A stretch of DNA of 64,000 nt from Promineifilum sp019695075 (lineage in GTDB: Bacteria; Chloroflexota; Anaerolineae; Promineifilales; Promineifilaceae): assembly GCA_026129185.1 (NCBI GenBank), contig JAHCIO010000021.1:1-64000 (forward strand), in the 5' to 3' direction. Under the pieces are notes generated by a model. The model ran no database searches and was not told where the DNA came from. It worked only from the letters and a program-made list of their open reading frames with translations. This document shows positions 1-7,187 of the stretch, one piece after another. The stretch's first letter is position 1, and each line of letters begins with the position of its first letter. Both the position numbers and the translations under genes were made by a program.

Positions 1-475
1 AGGCCTCGAACTCGACATCGGCCCGGTCGATCTCGTCGATGAGAAGGACAACCGGCTCGTCGGAGGTCAGCGCCTTGAGCAGCGGGCGGGGCAGAAGGAA
101 GTTCTCCGAGAAGAAGACGTCCTCTTCCTGCGCCAGGCGGCTGGCGGCTTCGGCCAGGCTCTGCACGTCGCCCAGAACGTTGCGCAACGTGTCGCGCAGC
201 AACTGGGTGTAGAGCATCTGCTTGGCGTACTCCCACTCGTAGAGCGCCTTGCTCTCGTCCAAACCTTCGTAGCACTGTAGCCGGACTAACGGCGCGCCCA
301 GCGCCGCCGCCCAGGCCTTGGCCAGTTCCGTCTTGCCGACGCCGGCCGGCCCTTCGGCCAGCACCGGCTTGCACAACGACTGCGCCAGGTAGACCACGGT
401 GTTGATCTCGTCAGAGGCGATGTACTGTTGTTTGCCCAGTCGCTGGCCCACATCGGCCGTATCTTTGAACATCAT
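1..475 (-). CDS. MoxR-like AAA ATPase, 3' end cut by the window edge
   Basis: Reading the minus strand from an ATGATG at 475 gives an open frame that leaves the window after about 158 residues. Walker A (GPAGVGKT, near residue 42) and Walker B (VVLLIDEIDRAD, near residue 145) are both visible, with the spacing of MoxR/CoxD-type AAA+ ATPases. Such proteins usually act as chaperone-like ATPases with a von Willebrand A-domain partner (CoxE type), which would be expected to lie to the left, outside the window. A GGAG stands about ten bases before the start. The C-terminal lid and sensor regions are not visible, so the exact subfamily is open. Confidence 0.85.
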   Translation of the reverse strand, partial: MMFKDTADVGQRLGKQQYIASDEINTVVYLAQSLCKPVLAEGPAGVGKTELAKAWAAALGAPLVRLQCYEGLDESKALYEWEYAKQMLYTQLLRDTLRNVLGDVQSLAEAASRLAQEEDVFFSENFLLPRPLLKALTSDEPVVLLIDEIDRADVEFEA

Positions 476-538
476 ACGAATGGTCTCCGTTTTTAACTTG
501 CCGCCGGCCGGAGCCGGATCACCAATCAGTTACTCAAC

Positions 539-566
539 GCGCACGATTGTATGGACAATCGTGCGC
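539..566. repeat. Perfect 12-bp inverted repeat with 4-nt loop
   Basis: GCGCACGATTGT and its exact complement flank the loop ATGG. It lies between the end of the tandem GNAT gene and the start of the AAA ATPase, both on the minus strand. No T-tract follows on either strand, so it is not a classical terminator. The build (short stem with a GATT/AATC core and a 4-nt loop) resembles the dispersed CGATTC-GGGA-GAATCG palindrome of this genome. Confidence 0.6.
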
Positions 567-595
567 CGCGCAACGGGACATTTGGCCCCTTTTAG

Positions 596-1510
596 TCAAC
601 GTTCAGGCGACAGTTCCCGCGCCAAATAATACCAGTTGGCCGCCTCTCTGAAACCTAGACCTTTGTACAGGGTCATGGCCGCCGTGTTGGCCCGCCACAG
701 GCCAATCTCGACCAGCGGCGCGCCCTGGCGGCGGAGACTGTGCAGCGCGGCCAGCAGCAGAGCGCGGCCGTGCCCCTGCCCCTGGTGGGCGCGGGCGATG
801 CCGATCGGCTCGACGCGCCCGCGACCGTCGGGCAGCTGCTCGTGCCAGACGACGCCGATGAGTTCGCCGTCGCGTTGGGCGAAAAGCAGGTCTTCGGCGC
901 GGGCCAGCGTGGTGGCGACCTCAGCCTCGGTGTAGGGCTGCGACCAGGGATGGCCGGTGAAGGCGGCGTCGTAGACGCGACCGAAGGCGGCGATGGCCTC
1001 CGCCCGCGGCAGCGTCACGAAGGCCACGTCCGGCGCGGCCGGCTCCGGCGGCAGGGCGCGCCACTCGGCCAGTTCCAGCAGACACTCCTCGTGCTCCACG
1101 GCAAAGCCGCGCCGCAGCAGGAAGGCAGCCGTCTCGTCCTCCAGCCGCTCGACGCGGACGGAGAGTTGTCGCGCGCCAACCGCCGGCGCGGCGGCGACGG
1201 CGTGGGCCAGCAGCCGCCCGCCCAGTCCCTGCCGCTGCCGCGCCGGGGTCACGCCGCCGGTTAGATCGAAGATACCCGGCAGCCCCGGCAGCGGGTCGAT
1301 GGCCGCGTAGCCGGCCGGCCGCCGCCCGCGCGCCGCCACCCAGACCCGGCCGCCCAGCTCGACGCGCTCGTCCAACGCCGTCGTCCAGGCCAGCAGCTCC
1401 CCAGCCTCGGTCGGGGCGATGGCCGCGTGCAGCACGAAGAGGGCCGCGGCGTCGTCGGGCTGGTAGTCGCGGATGTCGTCGGGCTTGGGGGGCCAGAGCC
1501 GGTGGCGCAT
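596..1510 (-). CDS. Tandem GNAT-domain acetyltransferase
   Basis: This 304-residue protein carries two GNAT folds. The first covers roughly residues 13-145, with an acetyl-CoA loop around RQRQGLGGRLL; the second covers residues 160-300, with HQGQGHGRALL and the typical C-terminal NTAAMTLYKGLGFREA segment. The two-domain layout is that of MshD-like (mycothiol synthase) acetyltransferases, but nothing else here points to mycothiol synthesis, so the substrate is unknown. The ATG at 1510 is the only good start, without a clear Shine-Dalgarno. It is transcribed divergently from the tRNA-Glu gene, whose promoter begins 21 bases upstream. Confidence 0.8.
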   Translation of the reverse strand: MRHRLWPPKPDDIRDYQPDDAAALFVLHAAIAPTEAGELLAWTTALDERVELGGRVWVAARGRRPAGYAAIDPLPGLPGIFDLTGGVTPARQRQGLGGRLLAHAVAAAPAVGARQLSVRVERLEDETAAFLLRRGFAVEHEECLLELAEWRALPPEPAAPDVAFVTLPRAEAIAAFGRVYDAAFTGHPWSQPYTEAEVATTLARAEDLLFAQRDGELIGVVWHEQLPDGRGRVEPIGIARAHQGQGHGRALLLAALHSLRRQGAPLVEIGLWRANTAAMTLYKGLGFREAANWYYLARELSPER

Positions 1511-1530
1511 GGTGGAATTGTAGCCGCTGT

Positions 1531-1559
1531 TTGACCGCCTGCCCCGGCAATGCTAGAAT
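1531..1559 (+). promoter_or_regulatory. Sigma70-type promoter of tRNA-Glu
   Basis: TTGACC (1531-1536) and TAGAAT (1554-1559) are separated by exactly 17 bases. The tRNA begins at 1570, so transcription would start within a few bases of the mature 5' end. Confidence 0.7.
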
Positions 1560-1569
1560 TCTCTCCGTT

Positions 1570-1642
1570 GCCCTCATCGTCTAGGGGACCAGGACGTAGC
1601 CCTTTCAAGGCTAAGACCGGGGTTCGAATCCCCGTGAGGGCA
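1570..1642 (+). tRNA. tRNA-Glu (anticodon TTC)
   Basis: All four arms can be folded: acceptor GCCCTCA pairs with TGAGGGC, the anticodon stem TAGCC/GGCTA encloses the loop CTTTCAA with anticodon TTC, and the T-arm has the canonical GGTTCGAATCC core. The discriminator base is A at 1642. CCA is not encoded (the next bases are CAA), so the 3' end must be added by tRNA nucleotidyltransferase. It is a single gene framed by its own promoter and terminator. Confidence 0.97.
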
Positions 1643-1647
1643 CAAGA

Positions 1648-1678
1648 AGCCAGCCGACTGACGGCTGGCTTTTTATTA
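1648..1678 (+). terminator. Intrinsic terminator of tRNA-Glu
   Basis: A 9-bp GC-rich stem (AGCCAGCCG/CGGCTGGCT) with a 5-nt loop is followed directly by TTTTATTAT. Confidence 0.9.
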
Positions 1679-1710
1679 TCCTCAGATTGCCGCAAGTCGA
1701 TTTGCATGAT

Positions 1711-1743
1711 TGACTTGTAAGTCAGCTTTTTGCCTTGTAAAAT
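1711..1743 (+). promoter_or_regulatory. Promoter with palindromic operator before vapBC module 1
   Basis: TTGTAA (1715-1720), a 17-base spacer and TAAAAT (1738-1743) form a plausible promoter. The -35 hexamer lies inside the palindrome TGACTT-GT-AAGTCA (1711-1724). Toxin-antitoxin operons are usually repressed by their own antitoxin, so this palindrome is the natural operator for the AbrB-fold antitoxin; this is inference. Confidence 0.5.
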
Positions 1744-1761
1744 CCCGTTGGAGGTGAGTAT

Positions 1762-2007
1762 ATGAAAACAACGGTCACCAAAAGAGGCCAAACAGTCGTG
1801 CCGGCGGCTATTCGCCAGCGTTACGGCATCAATGAAGGAGCGTACCTGGAGTGGATAGATGACGGTCAAGTCATTAAAGTCATCCTCCTCCCGGCCGACC
1901 CAATCAAGGCTCTGCGCGGTTCGGCTAAGGGGGAGCGTCTGACAGAACGCCTCATCGAATCGCGGCAGGAGGATAGGCAACGTGAGCAAAGCGCCGTACC
2001 TGCTTGA
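1762..2007 (+). CDS. vapB: AbrB/SpoVT-fold antitoxin (VapB type)
   Basis: This 81-residue protein starts MKTTVTKRGQTVVPAAIRQR, the typical swapped-hairpin AbrB/MazE DNA-binding fold, which occupies residues 1-48. The C-terminal half (LRGSAKGERLTERLIESRQ) is the charged tail that in this family wraps the toxin. GGAGGTGAG sits just before the ATG. The next gene, a PIN toxin, starts 26 bases before this one ends, so the two are translationally coupled. Expected role: neutralise the PIN ribonuclease and repress the operon. Confidence 0.9.
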   Translation: MKTTVTKRGQTVVPAAIRQRYGINEGAYLEWIDDGQVIKVILLPADPIKALRGSAKGERLTERLIESRQEDRQREQSAVPA

Positions 2008-2389
2008 TACATCGGCGATCCTGACCCTGCTGGAAGATGAAGAAGGGGCTGAGCGAGTGGAAGCCTTGCTGCGACGAGAGACGATTTTGCTACCGTTCCT
2101 CGTTCTGCTGGAGACTTATTACATTACGCTTCAGGAACAGACCGAGGACGTGGCCGACAGGCGCTACGCACTCCTCAAGCAGTTGCCGGCGACAGTGCTA
2201 TGGGATGTTGACGAACCCACGTTGCTGACGGCGGGGCGTCTGAAAGCCGGGCATCGCCTCTCGCTGGCTGACGCGCTCATCGCCGCCTTGGCGCTGCGGC
2301 ATCGGGCAATACTGGTGCATAAGGACCCGGAGATCGCGGCTCTGGCGGAAACGGTTCAATTGGAGGCCCTGCCCTACAAGCGTAACTGA
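1982..2389 (+). CDS. vapC: PIN-domain toxin ribonuclease (VapC type)
   Basis: This 135-residue PIN-domain protein begins at GTG 1982, with GGAGGA some ten bases upstream inside the antitoxin gene. Acidic metal-binding residues are visible in YLLDTSAIL (Asp at position 8), in the middle Glu region (VLLETYY) and in SLADALIAALA, followed by the HKDPE segment. VapC toxins are Mg-dependent endoribonucleases, often cutting tRNA or rRNA. The partner is the overlapping AbrB-fold antitoxin. All catalytic acids seem present, so the toxin is probably functional. Confidence 0.9.
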   Translation: MSKAPYLLDTSAILTLLEDEEGAERVEALLRRETILLPFLVLLETYYITLQEQTEDVADRRYALLKQLPATVLWDVDEPTLLTAGRLKAGHRLSLADALIAALALRHRAILVHKDPEIAALAETVQLEALPYKRN

Positions 2390-2419
2390 GATTTTTTTCA
2401 TTGCTTTCCTCGTCATTGC

Positions 2420-2462
2420 TTGACTCTCTGGAAAGCATCATATACATTACTCATATACATTA
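2420..2462 (+). promoter_or_regulatory. Promoter and direct-repeat operator before TA module 2
   Basis: TTGACT (2420-2425), a 17-base spacer and TACATT (2443-2448) form a good promoter. Across and just after the -10 box the 11-mer CATATACATTA occurs twice (2439-2449 and 2452-2462) at a 13-bp period. Ribbon-helix-helix repressors bind such spaced repeats, so this looks like the autoregulatory operator. Confidence 0.55.
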
Positions 2463-2482
2463 TCGGAGGAAATGGGAAAGTG

Positions 2483-2761
2483 ATGGAGCGAACGCAAATC
2501 TATCTAACCCGAGAAGAACGCGAAGCATTGAAAAGCATCGCTGAACGGCGCAACCAATCCCAAAGCGAGATCATTCGCGAAGCAGTAGACCGTTATATCG
2601 CCGAAAGCATGCGACAAGATCGAAACGAGTTGATGAGAAAAGCTTTTGGAATTTGGGCCGACCGAGATGATCTGCCCGAATTCTTCGAAGAGTTACGGCG
2701 GGAATGGAACGAGCGAGACCTGATTGATGAACCATTGGAATCAGTACCTACTGGACAGTGA
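2483..2761 (+). CDS. Ribbon-helix-helix antitoxin
   Basis: From ATG 2483 this is a 92-residue protein starting MERTQIYLTREEREALKSIA, a CopG/RHH_1 beta strand and two helices, with SQSEIIREAVDRYI completing the fold by residue 42. The rest is an acidic/basic helical tail. A GTG three bases earlier is equally possible; GGAGGA at 2465-2470 serves both. An ATG at 2420 exists in frame but falls inside the promoter. The following PIN gene overlaps by 35 bases. The module is unrelated in antitoxin type to the AbrB module upstream. Confidence 0.85.
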   Translation: MERTQIYLTREEREALKSIAERRNQSQSEIIREAVDRYIAESMRQDRNELMRKAFGIWADRDDLPEFFEELRREWNERDLIDEPLESVPTGQ

Positions 2762-3116
2762 TACCCTGATCGAATACTTGCGCGGCCGTGAACAAGCCCT
2801 GGGGTTCTTCAGCAACTTGGTTGGTAATCTGGCAGTGTCTGTTATTACTGTGGCCAAGCTATATGCGGGTGTGCGAAATGACAGGGAGCGGCAAATACTG
2901 ACAGACTTCCTGGCGACGTTAACAATCATTCCCGTTGATCGCGCGATTGCTGAACGAGGTGGCCTCTATTGCCGTCAGTACAAACAAAGCCACGGTACTG
3001 GACTAGATGACTCGCTCATCGCTGCCACGGCTGTCACGATTGGGTCAAGGTTAGTGTCTTTCAATCGCCGTCATTTCCCTATGATCACTGATCTAGTAGT
3101 TCCCTACGAGAGGTAA
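2727..3116 (+). CDS. vapC: PIN-domain toxin ribonuclease (VapC type), module 2
   Basis: This protein of about 129 residues has the PIN motifs YLLDSDTLIEYLRG at the N-terminus and GTGLDDSLIAATA near the end, followed by NRRHFPMI, giving the acidic cluster of a VapC ribonuclease. The ATG at 2727 overlaps the RHH antitoxin gene; TTG 2724 is an alternative. No strong Shine-Dalgarno is visible, which fits translational coupling to the antitoxin. The stop is only five bases before the next ATG, so transcription may run on into the LLM oxidoreductase gene. Confidence 0.88.
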   Translation: MNHWNQYLLDSDTLIEYLRGREQALGFFSNLVGNLAVSVITVAKLYAGVRNDRERQILTDFLATLTIIPVDRAIAERGGLYCRQYKQSHGTGLDDSLIAATAVTIGSRLVSFNRRHFPMITDLVVPYER

Positions 3117-3121
3117 CCTCC

Positions 3122-4150
3122 ATGCGCCTAGGTCTCATGCTCGGCTACGCCGCCGGCCAAATGCAACTACCCGTTGAACTCGTCCAGGAGGCCGACCGCC
3201 TGGGCGTCTACTCCGTCTGGACGGCCGAGGCCTATGGCTCCGACGCCGTCTCGCCGCTGGCCTGGCTGGGGGCGCTGACGACGCGCATCCACCTGGGCAC
3301 GGCCATCATGCAGATGCCCGGCCGCACGCCGGCCAACGCGGCCATGACGGCCATGACGCTCAATCAACTATCCGGCGGGCGCTTCCTGATGGGCCTGGGT
3401 CTCTCCGGGCCACAGGTGGTCGAGGGCTGGCACGGCGTCAGCTATGCCCAGCCGTTGCTGCGCACGCGCGAGTATGTCGCCATCGTCCGCGACATCTTCC
3501 GCCGCGAGCGCCCGCTGACCTTCGAGGGCCGCCACTACCAGATTCCCTACCGTGGCGACGACGCCACCGGCCTGGGCAAGCCGCTCAAGAGCACGCTGAA
3601 AGCCGACCCCAACATCCCCATCTACCTGGCCGCCATCGGCCCCAAGAACGTCGAGTTGGCGGCCGAGATCGCCGACGGCTGGCTGCCCATCTTCTTCGCC
3701 CCGGAGCAGTACGACACGGCTTACAAGGCCCACATCGACGCCGGGTTGGCCAAGGCGGGCAAGACTATCGACCAGTTCGACATCGCTCCGACCGTCTCCG
3801 TCGTCATCAACGACAACCTCGACATCGCCTACAACATGCTGCGGCCGATGCTGGCCCTCTACGTCGGCGGCATGGGCGCGCGGGGCAAGAACTTCTACTA
3901 TGACCTGGCCGTGCGCTATGGCTTCGAGGCCGCGGCGAGGGAGATTCAGGACCTCTACCTGGCCGGCGACAAGGGCGCGGCCATGGCCCGCGTGCCGGGC
4001 GAGCTGATCGACGCCGTGGCCCTCGTCGGCCCGCGCGCGCGCGTCCGCGAGCGCCTGGCCCTGTGGCGCAACAGCCCGGTGACGACGCTCAACATGACCG
4101 TCTTCGACGTGGAGACGTTGCGGGCTATGGTAGAATTGATGGCGGAGTAA
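3122..4150 (+). CDS. LLM-class flavin/F420-dependent oxidoreductase
   Basis: The 342-residue product has the luciferase-like TIM-barrel sequence throughout: MRLGLMLGYAAGQ at the start, the TTRIHLGTAIMQMPGR strand-loop near residue 55, and LSGGRFLMGLGLSGPQVVEGWHG near 85. This matches the F420-dependent branch (Rv3520c-like), which moves hydride between F420H2 and small organic substrates. The actual substrate cannot be read from sequence. An AGAGGT precedes the ATG. Together with the PPOX-family gene at 6449 it suggests that this organism makes coenzyme F420. Confidence 0.85.
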   Translation: MRLGLMLGYAAGQMQLPVELVQEADRLGVYSVWTAEAYGSDAVSPLAWLGALTTRIHLGTAIMQMPGRTPANAAMTAMTLNQLSGGRFLMGLGLSGPQVVEGWHGVSYAQPLLRTREYVAIVRDIFRRERPLTFEGRHYQIPYRGDDATGLGKPLKSTLKADPNIPIYLAAIGPKNVELAAEIADGWLPIFFAPEQYDTAYKAHIDAGLAKAGKTIDQFDIAPTVSVVINDNLDIAYNMLRPMLALYVGGMGARGKNFYYDLAVRYGFEAAAREIQDLYLAGDKGAAMARVPGELIDAVALVGPRARVRERLALWRNSPVTTLNMTVFDVETLRAMVELMAE

Positions 4151-4210
4151 GAACTATGGGGTTCGACTACGCCGTCGCCACCCTAACGCCGGCGAACCAA
4201 ACTGTGTAAG

Positions 4211-5860
4211 ATGTCTACGGTCGAGACAATCACGAACCGCGAAGCAGCGTGGCTTACCCGCAACGAGCCAATCGCCCTCGACGGCCGCGAGGAGTTGCTG
4301 CTGGAGTTGATCGCCGCTCTGGCCGCGTTGCGCCCGCTGACCGGCCGGCGCTATAACCACACCGTCCGCGCCTTCGCCCGGCGCGGCCTGCCCTGGCTGT
4401 CCAAGAGCCAGGTACTCGACGCCTACGAGCGCCTCTGCGCCGCCGGCCGGCTGCCCTTCGACCCCGACCTGCGCACCCACTTGCAAATGAAACCGATGCG
4501 CACGCAGGCGGGCGTGGCCGTCGTCACCGTCCTCACCAAGCCCTACCCCTGCCCCGGCCGGTGCGTCTTCTGCCCGACGGACGCGCGCATGCCCAAGAGC
4601 TATCTCCACGACGAACCGGGCGCGCAACGGGCCGAGCGCCACGCCTTTGACCCCTTCGCCCAGACCGCCTCCCGCCTGCGTGCGCTGGAGACGATCGGCC
4701 ACCCTATCGGCAAGGTCGAACTGCTGGTGTTGGGTGGCACGTGGTCGAGCTACCGGCGCGACTATCAGGAGTGGTTCATCAAGCGTTGCTTCGACGCGCT
4801 CAACGGCTTCGAGGCGGCCGACCTGCCCGCGGCCCAAGCCGCCAACGCCGTCGGCCCGCGGCGCAACGTCGGTCTCGTCGTCGAGACGCGCCAGGACCAC
4901 ATCGACGCCGGCGAACTGCGCTGGTTCCGCTATCTGGGCGTCACCAAAGTACAGGTCGGCATCCAGAGCCTCGACGAGCGCGTGCTGGCCCTCAACCGGC
5001 GCGGCCATGATGTCCAGGCCACACGCGACGCCTTCCGGCTGCTGCGGCTGGCCGGTTTCAAGATTCACGGCCACTGGATGGCCAATCTGCTGGGGGCCAC
5101 GCCGGCCGGTGACCTGGCCGACTACGCCCGCCTGTGGGACGAACCCGCCATCCGCCCCGACGAACTGAAGCTCTACCCGTGCATGCTGTTGGCCAACGCC
5201 GAACTGCACGACTACTGGCGGCGCGGCGAGTACGCGCCCTACGGCGAAGAAGAGCTGATCGACCTGCTGGCCCGCTGCAAGGTGCAGACGCCGCGCTACG
5301 CCCGCCTGACGCGCATCGTGCGCGACTTCCCGACGACCAACATCGTCGCCGGCAACAAGAAGGCCAATCTGCGCGAACTGGCCCAGGAGCGACTACGCGA
5401 AGCGGGTACGCCCTGCCGCTGCATTCGCTGCCGCGAAATCCGCCGCGACCCGCTGCCGGCTGCTCTCAGTCTCCACGACCTGCCCTACGACACCGACGCC
5501 ACGACCGAGCACTTCCTCAGCTTTGATAGCGACAGCGGCTTTCCAGCCGCCGACCGGCTGGCCGCTTTCCTGCGCCTCTCCCTGCCGCGCCGCGACCAGC
5601 CGCACCCCTTCCCGGAACTGGCCGGCGCGGCCATGATCCGCGAAGTTCACGTCTACGGCCCGGCGCTCAACCCCGGCGACGACAGCCGCGGCGAAGCCCA
5701 ACACAGCGGCCTGGGGGCGGCGCTCATCGAGCGGGCCGCAGCCATCGCCCGCGAGGCCGGCTACGCCCGCCTGGTCGTCATCAGCGCCGTGGGCACGCGC
5801 GAGTATTACCGGCGGCTCGGCTTCGCGCCCGATGGCCTGTACATGTCCCGGCCACTCTAA
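4211..5860 (+). CDS. elp3: Elp3-type radical SAM / acetyltransferase (tRNA U34 modification)
   Basis: The 549-residue protein has the radical SAM cluster motif CPGRCVFC (Cys 114, 118, 121) after an N-terminal helical region, the Elp3 signatures GGTWSSYRRDYQEWFIKR and VGIQSLDERVL, and a C-terminal GNAT domain (QHSGLGAALIERAAAIAREA, then REYYRRLGF). Bacterial and archaeal Elp3 proteins form carboxymethyl or related groups on wobble U34 of tRNA using acetyl-CoA and SAM. Length and domain order are those of a complete Elp3. A second GNAT gene follows nine bases after the stop, likely in the same transcript. Confidence 0.93.
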   Translation: MSTVETITNREAAWLTRNEPIALDGREELLLELIAALAALRPLTGRRYNHTVRAFARRGLPWLSKSQVLDAYERLCAAGRLPFDPDLRTHLQMKPMRTQAGVAVVTVLTKPYPCPGRCVFCPTDARMPKSYLHDEPGAQRAERHAFDPFAQTASRLRALETIGHPIGKVELLVLGGTWSSYRRDYQEWFIKRCFDALNGFEAADLPAAQAANAVGPRRNVGLVVETRQDHIDAGELRWFRYLGVTKVQVGIQSLDERVLALNRRGHDVQATRDAFRLLRLAGFKIHGHWMANLLGATPAGDLADYARLWDEPAIRPDELKLYPCMLLANAELHDYWRRGEYAPYGEEELIDLLARCKVQTPRYARLTRIVRDFPTTNIVAGNKKANLRELAQERLREAGTPCRCIRCREIRRDPLPAALSLHDLPYDTDATTEHFLSFDSDSGFPAADRLAAFLRLSLPRRDQPHPFPELAGAAMIREVHVYGPALNPGDDSRGEAQHSGLGAALIERAAAIAREAGYARLVVISAVGTREYYRRLGFAPDGLYMSRPL

Positions 5861-5868
5861 AGATCACC

Positions 5869-6426
5869 ATGAGCCAACACACAAGCCCCTACCGCGGCGT
5901 GGCCGATCGCCGCGCCGATAGCATCCTCATTCGGCCCGCCCTGCCCGAAGACGCCGCCCAGGTGATCGCCTACGCCCGTGGCGTCTTCGCCGAGCCAGGC
6001 ATCAACCTCATCACCGCCCCGGACGAGTTCAACCCGACCACCGAGGCCGAGGCGCGCATGATCGTCGAGATGAACCGGTCGAGCAACAGCCTCTTCCTGG
6101 TGGCCGAGGACGACGGCCGCATCGTCGGCCAGTTGACGCTGCAAGGCGGCAAGCGCCGCCACGTCCGCCACGCGGCCACGCTGGGCATCACCGTGGCCCG
6201 GGAGTGGCGCAACCAGGGCGTCGGCCGGCGGCTGATGGAGTACGCCATCGACTGGGCGCGCGCCGGCGGCGTCCTGACGCGCCTTGAGCTATTCGTCTTC
6301 GTGCGCAACACGAACGCCATCCACCTGTACGAGTCCTGCGGCTTCGAGGTGGAAGGCCGCCGCCGCCGTTCCACCTTCCGCGACGGCGAATATCTGGACG
6401 ATCTGTTGATGTCGCTGCTGCTCTAG
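5869..6426 (+). CDS. GNAT family N-acetyltransferase
   Basis: This 185-residue single-domain GNAT starts its fold at SILIRPALPEDAAQVI. The acetyl-CoA-binding stretch is GITVAREWRNQGVGRRLMEY (residues 104-123), followed by RNTNAIHLYESCGFEVEGRR, the signature of the RimI/RimL-like and YhhY-like small-molecule or peptide acetylases. Substrate unknown. The short gaps to elp3 and to the next gene (22 bases) suggest one operon. Confidence 0.85.
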   Translation: MSQHTSPYRGVADRRADSILIRPALPEDAAQVIAYARGVFAEPGINLITAPDEFNPTTEAEARMIVEMNRSSNSLFLVAEDDGRIVGQLTLQGGKRRHVRHAATLGITVAREWRNQGVGRRLMEYAIDWARAGGVLTRLELFVFVRNTNAIHLYESCGFEVEGRRRRSTFRDGEYLDDLLMSLLL

Positions 6427-6448
6427 CGGGCGACAGGAGAAAAGCGCC

Positions 6449-6877
6449 GTGAGACGATTGACCCGCGCCGAGTGCTGGGATTTCATGATGGCCAGGGCGC
6501 ACACCGGCAAGCTGGCCACCGTCCGGCCCGACGGCCGCCCCCACGTCGTGCCGATCTGGTTCGAGCGCGACGGCGAGCAGATCGTCTTCACCACCTGGCA
6601 TACGACCGTCAAAACGGCTAACTTGCGTCACAACCCCCTGGCGTCGCTGTGCGTCGACGACGAGGCGCCGCCCTTTGCCTATGTCCGTGTCGATGGCCTC
6701 GTGGCCTTCAGCGACGACCTGGAGCAACTGCGCCACTGGGCGACGCGCATTGCCGGCCGCTACATGGGCGCGGCCCAGGCCGAGGCCTTCGGCAATCGCA
6801 ACGCCGTCGCCGGGGAGCTACTGGCGCGCCTGACGCCGACGATTATCGTTGGCGAAGACGACATCGCCGGCTGGTAA
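6449..6877 (+). CDS. PPOX-class F420-dependent (split-barrel) oxidoreductase
   Basis: This 142-residue split-barrel protein has the family pattern GKLATVRPDGRPHVVPIWFE (residues 21-40) and HTTVKTANLRHNPLASLCVD. These features place it among pyridoxamine-phosphate-oxidase-like proteins that bind F420 or FMN. Start is GTG 6449, chosen because AGGAGA stands at 6434-6439. It closes the elp3-GNAT gene run; the next 300 bases are non-coding. Confidence 0.82.
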   Translation: MRRLTRAECWDFMMARAHTGKLATVRPDGRPHVVPIWFERDGEQIVFTTWHTTVKTANLRHNPLASLCVDDEAPPFAYVRVDGLVAFSDDLEQLRHWATRIAGRYMGAAQAEAFGNRNAVAGELLARLTPTIIVGEDDIAGW

Positions 6878-6885
6878 CCCTGTAG

Positions 6886-6969
6886 CACGATTCTCCCGAA
6901 TCGTGGCGCGATTCTCCCGAATCGCGCTCTTGTGCTGTCGCGGCACGCGATTCGGAGAATCGCGCCACG
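6886..6969. repeat. Three copies of the dispersed CGATTC palindrome
   Basis: The 310 bases between the PPOX gene and crtB hold no gene. The first part contains CACGATTCTCCCGAATCGTG, a second copy 21 bases later with GCGC arms, and a third, inverted copy ending GCGCCAC. The paired inverted orientation allows long stem formation after the PPOX gene and may act as a transcription end or RNA stabiliser. Confidence 0.8.
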
Positions 6970-7068
6970 AGAGTCGGCATCTTTGGTCTAGTAGCCCAAC
7001 CTTGGGTAAACCATTGTGCCTCTAGCGCTCAGCCGACCACCACTAGTCACCAACTTCCGTACAATATA

Positions 7069-7097
7069 TTGACAAATACTGGGCAATCTGCTATCTT
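7069..7097 (+). promoter_or_regulatory. Strong promoter of the carotenoid operon
   Basis: A consensus TTGACA (7069-7074), 17-base spacer and TATCTT (7092-7097) lie in an unusually AT-rich island within this GC-rich region. The transcript would start near 7104 and have about 84 bases of leader before crtB. Confidence 0.75.
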
Positions 7098-7106
7098 GCC
7101 ACTGTA

Positions 7107-7167
7107 GCGCCGTCCATTCGGGGCGACGGCGCGCAGTGACAGTGCCCGGCCGTGTCTTGCGGCCGGG
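7107..7167 (+). promoter_or_regulatory. Two stable hairpins in the crtB leader
   Basis: GCGCCGTC (7107-7114) pairs with GACGGCGC (7125-7132), and CCCGGCCG (7145-7152) pairs with CGGCCGGG (7160-7167) around a 7-nt loop. The second ends eight bases before the AAGGAG of crtB. No T-tract follows, so this is a structured leader rather than an attenuator; an mRNA-stabilising or protein-binding role is possible. Confidence 0.45.
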
Positions 7168-7187
7168 TCAGGCGAAGGAGAGTGCAG

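Noticed and set aside
1570..1760. Attachment site at the tRNA-Glu 3' end
   Set aside because: No second copy of the tRNA end and no integrase gene are found in the window.
4154..5209. Long minus-strand open frame opposite elp3
   Set aside because: Low-complexity Gly/Ala/Val/Gln product typical of the antisense frame of a GC-rich gene; elp3 on the plus strand has clear motifs.
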